A stretch of 64,000 nt of DNA from Marthasterias glacialis. Taxonomy: Eukaryota > Echinodermata > Asteroidea > Forcipulatida > Asteriidae. Positions 52,501 through 62,500 of this stretch are shown here, in pieces (the first letter of the stretch is position 1; each line of letters begins with the position of its first letter). The stretch lies in the NCBI GenBank assembly GCA_911728455.2, contig OU452219.1, forward strand, positions 11,870,397 to 11,934,396. Reading direction: 5' to 3'. The position numbers and the translations under genes are program-made. Under the pieces are notes generated by a model, which worked only from the letters and a program-made list of their open reading frames with translations, was not told the origin of the DNA and searched no databases.

Positions 52501-55500
52501 ATAATTAAGTCAAAATGTAAAACATATTTAAAAGAAACAAAAAGCAACAATTAAAGCTCAATGAATAAAACAGAACTATGAAAAATAATACGAATGGTAA
52601 AAATCAAAAAGATCCAACCAGAGGGTAAATAAGTAATATTCAAGTAATTACTGTAAAATGGATATGATCTAGTTACACACAGAGAAGTTAAATCAATTAG
52701 GCCTAAAAGTTAAATCAATTAAAACAATGAGAAATATACATCAACATATCAATAATTTACCAAATATATAAACAAAAAAACACTGTGGTTTGTCAAATGA
52801 GATCAAACTAAACATTAAATAAGGCAGAGACTCAAGGGATAGGGGCAACATGGAAATAGTATTAGACGCATTGTTCCACCAAACAAAACCTGTGAAATTG
52901 AACGTCTTCAAATGACTGGGTAACTCACTGGCAAATGCTACTCAGAGGGGAAAAGGATAAAACAAAAGGTTATAATTTCAAGAAAAATCCATTTTAAAAT
53001 ATTGGCAGATGAAAATAAATTGTGTATTCTTTTGATGATCTCATTAGAAACTTGGGTGTAAAAGCCCCAGCTCAACATTGGTATAAGAAAAACATAAATG
53101 TTCATAGATTTACATCATGGTATAAAGACAATGATGGTAGAAAACTCTCCTGGAAATATTTCTGCCCTGAAGTGTTATTGTTTTTTATTAATAAATGAAA
53201 TAAGATCCACAATAAATTTTTGTCTCATGCGAGACCAGAACACTGCCTAAGAATGCGTACAAAAATACTCCATGTTTTTTTACCGTTTTCGCACAAATGA
53301 AACAGCACAATGAGCTGATATTTTCACAGGTTCATTTTCTTACATACATCTTGATTTGTGCAAAGAATGGAAGCATTTACAGACACTTTACCATTGTTAA
53401 GCTGGGCTTTAAGACTGTATTTACAGTTATGATCAGTGGAAAACATAATCTAGACTTGGAATAACATATTTCCTTGAAAATATTCAGTTAAAAGGCAAGT
53501 TCAAACAAAAATATACAATCCATTAATAAAGCTCTTCCAGACATACAGAAAATACATGAAGCAGCTATAATACTGACAGCAGATTGTTTACATTTTATAA
53601 TGGGGAAATTACATGTCAGACTTTTGGGGCTGCAGCTGCGGTCATGATTGAACAATAAATTAATCGGGTAGACCTTCATGGATCAGTCTTTAGTTAATGG
53701 TAGACTTTCAGGACACTTGGAGGCAGCAGACTTGTCAAGTAATTACCTGGTATGTTTACATCTACTGTCACCAAGTGTCCCAACATCTCGAAACACCTTT
53801 CTAGTTCACGCAAAAAACCAAAAACTTCATTATGATTTTTTTCGTTTTGGTTTTACCTTTGGACTTGCATGAGGTAAATAGATAGGAACATCACTTGAAG
53901 TTCCTGATGGTAAAGTGTTGACAAAAGCCGCCAGCAGCACCTTCTCCTGGCCAGTCAGATTCCACCATTTATCTGTGGCTACTACAAGGCGACCATTACA
54001 ATGTAAACAACCAAAGGTGCTATCTGCACTGTTGACAAAGGATTCCAGTGGCTCCTGTAGACAATAAGAAAAGAAAAATGGGGTATGAGGGTAGGATTTG
54101 GACACCTCATTGGTTAGACTTGAACTCAAGTCATTGTTTGTCTTAAATTCCCACAGTACTTTAATTACTCCTCTTCACCTAAGGGTTAAAGGGGCCGTGT
54201 CCTCAAGATTATCGCAGGTCTGTGGCTGTTCATGGAAAGATGAACTTTCACCCAGATAATGCATACTTGCACTTGCAGTCAAACCACATCATAAAGGGTG
54301 CCGTCTTTGTCAGACTGTGATTTGCCGCCGGTGCGCATACGCGCGTAGTAATTGGGTTATTCCATTTACTGCTATAATCACGAAATCACAATAACACAGC
54401 CCCTTTATTGGATACCTACAGAGAAAGTTCTTGTGATAGATTAAGCTTGATGCCTTACAGACATTTACTTGAAAACAGTGAAAAGATTCAAGGTTTCTCA
54501 CACTATTTTCTTGTAACTTCAACGACCGATTGAGCCTAAATTTTCACAGGTTTGTTATTTCATGCATACGTTGCGTCATGTAAAGTGTGGATAGTCGTCG
54601 TTGACAATTTGTGCTTCAAACAAAATCTTCTTTAAATTGAAGAGATCTTTCACACTCCTTTGAGGGATTCTTTAAAATTGGCTATTACCTTGTCTCCACA
54701 TCATTTTTCTCAACAGGAATTGTTGGTATTAAGTCAATGGCAGAAATGTGGCAACCCTCACCTGTAGTGTAGAATTTTCTGGAGAAGCTATTACATCCAC
54801 AGCTTCACACACAGAACCAAAGAATTCTGTGCTGACTAAAAGAGAATCTATAACCCCAAAACAAACCTGCAGCAAGATGAAGAACCATATAAAATAAAAA
54901 GTCAGAATTTCAATATAATTTTACACAAATCTATATCAATTAGACAAATGGTAAACAAGCGAGAAATAAAAACAAATCAATTTTTACAAATGTTAGTTTT
55001 ATATGTCAACCAGTTTTTATTTATTACAGAGGCTATTGACTTCTTTTTCAGAAAATTAGCAAAGTGTTCCAAATGGAAATATTCGTTATTTTGAGAGTAG
55101 ACCTGATGCATTCGCCGCCATCAAATGCAGCATCGAACGTGCGTTGTAGCTGTTTTGACCTCAGCGCAAGGGTGTCCTTTCCTGCACTGAATGCTCACTG
55201 TGACGTCATATGCATAAGGTCTATTGATTTAAAAACAGAATACATTATACGTAACTATAACTAGTAAACTAGTAATCTTGCGGATTAAACCATTCGCAAG
55301 TTTACTAGTTATAGTTACGTATTATCCTTCACACCATGCAAAGCTGCAAACATTACTTAGAATACATTATGAACGCTTAAAATAATAAACAAGAATACAC
55401 TTTTTTTCCCTTCAAACTAATTTCTTTTTATTTCAAATCATTTACTCACTTTTAAGTCTCTTCTCAGGCGTTCTACATTTTTAATGTTTTCCAGAGTATC

Positions 55501-58500
55501 CAGTCCTATGAACATCACCTGCAAGCAAATTAAAAATACTGAAATTGAATACATTATCGCGTCAAAATATGGGACAACTTTATCCTGATATATTCAGTAA
55601 ACCTTAAATGACTCGCTTTTTTCTGAACGAGTTCAGTATTCAAATGTGGTTCTTGCTTTCATTCGAAGGTATATAAAAAAGGACTCCTCAGTATGTGACA
55701 AAATAATAGTACTAATAATACACGAAATTTATTTAGCGCATTTTTTTCCAGCGGTTTCAAACCTATTTACAGCATCAATACAGATGCGCTACACCAGGCA
55801 GTGTGCTTAAATGATACTAAAGATTCCTGGCTCTTAAAAGGAATGCTATTTCACTATTGCTGTAGTTGAACCAGGCCTCGATCTTCAGAAAATTGGGGGC
55901 AGGCCTTTGCTGGCCAAATCAGAGAAATTGTACAAGGGCATGCTGGCCAAGTTGGTAGTGACAGTGCAATTTTTCTGAAGGGCATACTGACCAACTCGAC
56001 AGGGCATGAGGCCAATGGCCTCGTTGGCGATCACGGCCTGTAGTTGGTATATGAGACAATTTGCCTGCACCATGGAGAACTGCACATTCCTTAATTTCAT
56101 TCAATGATCAAATGCTTGTGCTAGCGTTTTCATTTAGTTCATCCAATTTAAGCCTCTGATGATGTACAGAGTTAACTAACTTGGTTGCCATAGGAATTTC
56201 CCCGCGTTTTTTCCTTTGTAGGTTTTTTTCGCAGGGTTTTCATCCAACCCGTACTCAGCAAGAAGTGATACTAGATTATAAGCCATGTAGAAAGAAATGT
56301 ACTCTTCCAAGCATCAGGATGTACCCAAACTACAAAAAAAATGGCCCAACCTACCATTGTATGGAAAATATGATCTAGTAGTGTATTAAGATGAACGTCA
56401 CTGCATCCATCGTCAGGCATGATGAGCACTAACGTCACACTATGGAAGAAACACAAACACAAACACCTATAATAACTCAATGGGAGAAGGAACTGGGAGG
56501 CTGAAGGGTTATGATAGTTTGATTCCAGTAAACAAAATTGTATTAAAATATGTGTACCCCAAACAGGCGCAGATCCAGGATTTTGTTTTAAGGGGCGGGG
56601 GGGGGGGGGGGGACTGGGAGGGGGGACTGGGAGGGGGGCACACCTGAAATGTTTACAGTGTTGACCAAAACATCTATTCTGTGGCGATACCCAAGGTGTT
56701 TCACTGGGTTATGTACAAAGGCAAACATGACCAAGTTTGATCCTTTTTGGGCCTGACAAAGATGCATAAGTGAACTGCAGTAACAATAATAACATCGATT
56801 CTCAAAGAGATATCTATAGTTTTATTGTGATGTGGGGGGGGGGGGGGTGGCATCACTGATATAATTCAAAGTAGTTCCTTCTTTTTACCACATTCTCAAG
56901 AAAGTGTCATTATATCAGTACATCATCAATGCTTGACAAAAGAGTGTTGATATCATGTGCCACACACTTGCTGTGGATAACATTTTGCGAGGGGCATTTC
57001 TCCAAGACGAACTAGTTAGCACGAAAAAAAAGAAGCCTTTATGGTGTGTGGTCCGCGGCTAACTTTAGGGTACCGGGGGAACAAAAAATGATCATTAGAT
57101 GCTCTCCGTTGCAATTTACCAAGTAACAATTTTTTGTGGATTTGTTGGGAGGAGAAATCAATGGACTAAATTAAGGTGGTCACATGCTTGGCGTGTATAG
57201 CAGAAAACAGCATTCTAGCCAGCATATTGTCACGTAGGGGTATTTCACAAGATAAACTAGTGAGGGTGAAGCTTTTACAGTGTATGTTCCAGGGCCCGCT
57301 TTAGAACCCGGGAATTTTTTTTAATATTTATTGATCTCCAATGCAATATACAACATTTCAGAGGCATTTGATGCTTTATTTTTTACCTAATACCTGTAGG
57401 TAAAATCTTAATTTGAAAATACTTTCAAATTAAATTTTGCCTTATTTGCCTTTTAATTATTTTTTTCCCAGGACAAAAAGGGGGAGTGTGCTCCCACTGC
57501 CTCCCCCACTAGAATCTCTTTCGCTTTATATTTTTTTAAAGGAAATTACAGGGGGGCACATGCTCCCTCCTCCAACTTCCTAAGATGGGCACTTAACTCT
57601 TTTTGCAAGATTTGCTTATTAAGCCCAACACAGCCCTAGACAATGGATGCAATGCCCTCTGTGAAATTTCGAGCCTGATATTAGTATAAAATAAAATAAC
57701 ATCCATGTACAATGATGTAGAAGATACAAAAAAGGGGAAGAGGAGGGAGGGAAGAATAAAAGGAAATGTAAACTCATTTCCAAAAAAAATCAAAAGGAAG
57801 ACAAAGTCCTTTAAAACCAGAATCTCAGTTCAAATCATGCAAAATAAATGATAATTTTTTGTTAGTATGTTTCTACCTTTCATGGTAAACTTTCCATACC
57901 ACTTTGGCTTCTTCTGTTGTAGTACTCTGTAAACCAACACCATGATTTTGAGCAAACATCTGAACTCCATACAGCATACCTTGCTCCGCAAAAGCCAACT
58001 AGATAAATGTATTAAGATAAAAACAAAATCCTGATATAAAAACAGATTTTTATGAGTCAATTAAAACCCTAACTCCCCTAAGTGATATACTAGGATCCTT
58101 CTCCACTCTAACAAATTCCCAACGCCATATGGGTAACTCAACACCCAAACTGTGGTACTCTGATTTTGGTGGTATGCCTGAACCCATGTACAGCGTGATC
58201 AGTTTACTCATGCAGTCCCCAGTCCAACAAAATCCAACAAAACCTGCTGTTAGAGATAGGGACTGTAAGGGTTAAAGGGTAATTACACTATTGGTATTTG
58301 GAACCGTACATTTGTTTAATGCAATATTATTGCACACTTTAATGTAATGATAAAATTAACCTGTGAAAATTTCATTTCAAAAGGTGGTACCATTTTCAAG
58401 ATATTGGTTATTTCCTAGCAGATGAAACATCCGTATTCAAACCGAACTCATTTTTTCTGCAATCGATGGTTGGATGACCATTGCTTGAAAATGAAACCAA

Positions 58501-59232
58501 AAATTCATTTTTTTTTCTTGAAAATGAAATAACACCTGGAGAATAAATTTTACAGGATACTTGGGAAGAATATGTACTTTCCGTCAAATCAGTAATTTTG
58601 CAGGAACTTGGAAGTACTTTTTTCATTTCTGCATATGATGCGAATTCCCTTCAAAGTAAACACCCTGTCGTTATCACCAGGGGCCAATTTCATAAAGCTA
58701 GTTAGCAGGAAATACTTCTTAGCAAATTTCTCTGCTAAGCAAAAAATAAGTGGGGCGCCAGTCGCAACAGTGTACACAATGTTGGCTGGTAACCTGTTTC
58801 TGCTAAGCAAGATTTTTCTGTGCTTAGCAAGTTTCTGTGCTTACTTACACAGGCTTTAAAAAATTGGGCCCAGAGAGAAGGGTGACTGAATGTATGTTCT
58901 GACGCCGCTGTTCCAATACAAAGTTCAATTGTTAAAGTGCTCATGGTTGAATTGCTCATGAGTTAATTAGGCCTATTATTGATTCAAAACAGTTAAGCAA
59001 CAAAAACATATTTTTATTTTTATTTTTAAATATTCTTTTCTTCTTCATATAGTTTTACTATAGTTTTTGTTGAACGACGGAGGTGTGTCAACACATATGG
59101 ATTGGCATAATTCATAATCCTCTCTTTGTAACTCACGGCCTTTGACTGCCCCTTTGATCTTGTAAACAACGGAAGTCCACCATCATTGGTGAGACAAACG
59201 AAGTAAATTGACGTGTTGTCATCCATTTTCAT
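49508..59232 (-). CDS. fuz: Fuzzy planar cell polarity protein (CPLANE subunit), 10 coding exons
   Basis: Exons on the minus strand, in order: 59232-59137, 57998-57877, 56439-56355, 55518-55450, 54866-54762, 54054-53857, 52253-52045, 51462-51281, 51121-50974, 49580-49508 (TGA). All introns are GT-AG with matching phases; total 428 residues against about 418 in human FUZ. Recognised from collinear blocks: IYFVCLTNDGGLPLFTRSKG at the start, GVQMFAQNHGVGL, VMFIGLDTLENIKNVERLRR, VVATDKWWNLTG, VPIYLPHASPK, PHRLLSTSLLPG and a final LRSVSTDLL-type helix. Family knowledge: with Inturned and WDPCP, FUZ forms the CPLANE complex, built of longin-like domains. It acts at the basal body as part of a Rab23 exchange factor needed for intraflagellar transport assembly and Hedgehog signalling. 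Housekeeping in context and unrelated to the protease array. Confidence 0.93.
50705..50722 (+). promoter_or_regulatory. CTCF-like motif 1
   Basis: 'cactaggtggcagcag' fits the CTCF core CCASYAGRKGGCR except at its first C. In intron 9 of fuz. Binding is not shown. Confidence 0.35.
51504..51521 (+). promoter_or_regulatory. CTCF-like motif 2
   Basis: 'gacactaggtggcagcag' is the same motif as at 50705 with the same neighbouring bases, just upstream of fuz exon 8 (intron 7). It could instead be a shared repeat fragment. Confidence 0.35.
51754..51942. mobile_element. TTAA-flanked MITE, copy 1 (fuz intron 7)
   Basis: Ends 'aggggctgtgttgtcatgat' and 'atcatgacgccacacccct' are inverted repeats, flanked by TTAA at 51750-51753 and 51943-51946. 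A TTAA target suggests a piggyBac-like mobiliser. Confidence 0.75.
53060..53412 (-). mobile_element. MITE with 'ttaaagcccc' ends, inverted copy
   Basis: Reverse complement of the element at 32366-32738: here 'aaagccccagctcaacattg' is on the left and 'aagctgggctttaa' on the right. Inside fuz intron 6. Confidence 0.72.
53713..53730 (+). promoter_or_regulatory. CTCF-like motif 3 (weaker)
   Basis: 'acacttggaggcagcaga' resembles the other two motifs with two substitutions in the core. In intron 6 of fuz. Confidence 0.25.
54190..54404. mobile_element. TTAA-flanked MITE, copy 2 (fuz intron 5)
   Basis: Same family as 51754-51942 ('ggtctgtggctgttcatgga' and 'ttattccatttactgctata' in both). Left flank TTAA at 54186-54189; the right flank has decayed to TTTA. 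Confidence 0.72.
54430..54680 (-). repeat. Dispersed repeat of 'aacctgtgaaaattt' type
   Basis: The minus strand reads 'ataacaaacctgtgaaaatt' then 'aggctcaatcggtcgttga'. Fragments with the same core occur near 22370, 26270, 32450 and 58360. I recall this as a very abundant repeat in sea-star DNA; that is memory, not a search. Confidence 0.45.
55247..55322. repeat. Inverted repeat with 24-bp perfect arms (fuz intron 4)
   Basis: 'atacgtaactataactagta' onward (55247-55270) is exactly mirrored at 55299-55322, with a 28-bp loop that itself contains a shorter match ('cttgcg' / 'cgcaag'). Confidence 0.85.
56563..56860. repeat. G-rich repeat with hAT-like end (fuz intron 2)
   Basis: 'ggcgcagatccaggattt' followed by a poly-G tract resembles one end of hAT-type elements; a second poly-G run is at about 56834. 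The other end was not found. Confidence 0.4.
58680..58871 (+). mobile_element. MITE, 'ccaatttcataaagct' family (fuz intron 1)
   Basis: Left end 'ggggccaatttcataaagct' pairs with right end 'ggctttaaaaaattgggccc'. The body shares 'gttggctggtaacctgtttc' and 'gctaagcaagat' with 31581-31760. Confidence 0.72.
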
Positions 59233-59555
59233 GTTGTTTTTTGCTGGCTAACTCGATGTTGAACTAACCGAGCTATTCCAAAGTGGAGAAGTTAAAAAAT
59301 TGATGCAGCGCCCCCAATCGTCCATATTATGTCAATGTACACGATGGTAAATTGTGTCGCTTCCAATTACGACAACAAATCCTAGAAAACACTGCCGTCC
59401 TATAGAGCAATACTAAGGAAATAATATCGCGACTAGCAAATTCTGTCGTTCTTTGTAGCAGGGAAATACGACGCTTTCCCCTCCAACAACAACACCACCG
59501 AACGTCGGCGGACGGGATTTGAAACTTTTAAAAACTTTACAGTTTGTGGTTTGCA
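59233..59555. promoter_or_regulatory. Shared divergent promoter region between fuz and the integrase-like gene
   Basis: The two start codons face away from each other with 323 bp between them, so both promoters and both 5' UTRs must lie here unless either gene has an upstream noncoding exon. A GC-richer patch with CpGs ('accgaacgtcggcggacggg', about 59495-59515) precedes the integrase start. No TATA box stands out. The assignment rests on geometry only. Confidence 0.55.
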
Positions 59556-62500
59556 ATGGAGCATCTGCAGTATGACACTCTATTTAGCTATTTGACCAAT
59601 GGAAAGTTTCCTCCCAATGTATCCAGAAAGAATGACAAAGATACGTTACGTAGAAAAGCAAAAAACTTCACGATAAAAGATGACGTGATGTACTTCAAGC
59701 ATCAGAAAAATAACAAGGAATGTCAGGTTTGTGAACCACGCACGCCCGATAATTTGGCAAAGTTTTTCACCACATTGGTGCCGTGTAGATTTTCAAAGCC
59801 TACACTACAGTTACACTAATGAGGAAAGCATTGCCCCGTTGGCTTTAGTTGACAACTCTACACAATGCTAAAGAACAGGGAAAAAAACCTTTGCAGAAAA
59901 CGAACACCAAGGACTGAATTGAAATCTGAACATTTGAGGGATTTATGCACAAACCAAAGTCAAATGAATGATGTACACACGTGGTTTATTTACAATTAGT
60001 AAAATAACTACGTAACTTTGATTTGTTGTTTGTTTGATAATTATATGGATAACATTTCTCAAAAAAACGAAAAAGCTTATACTTAAATAAAGTAAAAATA
60101 AATATTTTGTATGTATCAAAAAGCTATTAAAAGTAATTTTATTATTATTATTAACATGTTCATTTTTGTACTGAGTATACAGTGCTTAACACACATCTGT
60201 GTATGGGTAAAAACACAAATAATATTAACGTGGTTCATGTTTTTGCAGGGAGTTTTGTGCACGTTCATTTTAATTGCTGTTATAGTCAAATAATACCAAA
60301 GGGTAGTTTTGCTCAACTTACACTTTTATAGGTATTCAAACTGTGCTTCAGACGGAAATATTTACCTGACGGATTGGAACTGCTATGATGAACTTTATAC
60401 TCCTAGAGGATGCTGGTCATCTCGCCCCCAAACACTCTCGCCCCCAACAATCTCGCCCCCAACAATCTCGCCCCCAAACAATCTCGCCCCCAGCCTTTGA
60501 CAATCTCGCCCCCTGACAATCTCGCCCCCAAACAAAGTCGCCCCCGATGATGACTGGAAGTTCTGATGACTTACGGTGTAAACTTAGAAATTAATTGATG
60601 GGAGATGTTGTCGCAATGCTGTCAAAAACTTGTATGATATTTTGTCAGAAAAGTATCGGCTTATAATCATCCACTGAACGAAGTTTGAGAAGGGTATTGA
60701 AAAATCACAAGAAAAAAGGGTGAAATGCTCTGCAACTAATAACCACCGTCCCATTGATCTCTTCCACGGCGGCGATCGATCGATTTCGGTAATCAGTGAA
60801 TCAAATCAAAGTGGCATTTTTCAATGTGCACCCCAGCTTGTCAGGTGACACGTTCAATGACTGACAGTTTGATTTTGTCTCCACGAAATGCCCCTGAGTG
60901 CATTAAAAAATTATTTTTATTCAAGAGTGAGAGACAATTTTCAATAAGAAATCACAGAACATCTTAACAACAACATGTACCATTCCTTACTACGAGGGAG
61001 ATCATTCACATATTCTTTGTTTTTTAGTTTACGCATTTTCCTTTATTTTCGAAATCGACTTTAAGTGAACACTTTATTAACTTCATCCTGGTCAAAAAGT
61101 CGACTTTTCCAATTTTTTCTTCAGACTGTCAGGGGGCGACTTTGTTTGTGGGCGAGATTGTCAGGGGGCGAGATTGTCAAAGGCTGGGGGCGAGATTGTT
61201 TGGGGGCGAGATTGTTGGGGGCGAGTTTGTTGGGGGCGAGAGTGTTTGGGGGCGAGATGACCGGCCTCCCTCCTATAGATGTTCCTATGCTATCATGGTC
61301 CAAGGACATGGAGATGAGAAACATGTAGTGTAACATTGACAACCTCGTAAAAAGTCATATTTCTTGGAGTAGGAGTATTCATTCTAGGGCCAATCCATTG
61401 GACTTCCTCCAGATCCTTTGATAAGGAAGAAGCCCAGATGGAGTCAAGAAGTCTAGTGATTGGCCCTGAAATGGGGGTATGAACTATGCAGTCACAGATT
61501 AAGACTTACAAATTGTCCTCCCAATAAAGACCAAACCTGTACTTTGTCTTTAGCTTGAGATGTTTTTATCCCACCTCGTTCACAGGTCATCACAAGAGCC
61601 CAAATGCAGGACGTCCTACATGCATGCCATGTTGACAGTTTAGGAGGTGGACATGTTGGGAGGGACAGGACGTTAGCGAGGGTTGAAGAGCGTTTCTATT
61701 GGAGAGGCATGGTTGATGACGTGAAGGACTACTGCAGAACATGTGATTACTGCCAGAGATCAAATGGGTTAGATTTTATTCCACTCTCTTTTTTTCTTTC
61801 TGTGGACAAGAAGGATGAGTTGTGCGACTGTGTACAAACCAACAGAGGAGACTAAACAAGTTGAAACAATCAAGCAGGCATCCAGGTTGGGGTTTGTGTA
61901 GAAGGAACATTTGATTTATGTCCATAAAAAACTTGACACACTCACACAAATGTTGATAACTACTACCTGAACACTCTACTTTGGATGATCCTGTACAACA
62001 AATCTACATCACTCATCATTTCTTCATTTAATTTTTTTTTTTCGCAAAAAGGAAACATAAAGATAGCCCTGGGCGGCTCCCGATTCCTCAAAAGGAAGAA
62101 GTGTGGCATACCATCGGTGTGGATTTACTCGGGCCTCTACCAGAAACACAAAGGGGGAACAAGTACATAGTCACAGCCTCATGTCTATTCTCAAAATGGC
62201 CAGAGGCAGTCCCTCTCAAGGAGAGATCCACTGAGGGTGTAGCTGAGTTTCTCTTTGAGTGTTTCACAAGACACGGCTGCTGCTGCATCAAGATCAGTGA
62301 GGAGGATAGCGAGTTTGTTGAGGAGGTAAGTACATGTACACACAGTGACATATGACATGTTGTGGCCAAGCTGGTTAGTGTACCAGACCCAAATTCTGTT
62401 GGCAAAATCATCAGTGTTGGTACTGTTGGTTCAAATCCCGGTCATGACACTTGCTTCCTTGAGGAAAACTAGTAACTAAAATTGCTTCTCTTCTCCCCGG

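Larger units (their letters stand above)
52254..53856. other. fuz intron 6
   Basis: AT-rich with no exon found between the two firm fuz exons. Contains the inverted copy (53060-53412) of the MITE at 32366-32738. Confidence 0.6.

Noticed and set aside
60418..60545. CRISPR-like array of TCGCCCCC units
   Set aside because: Units are contiguous with tiny variable gaps, there are no unique spacers, the host is eukaryotic and the array is mirrored at the other end of a transposon.
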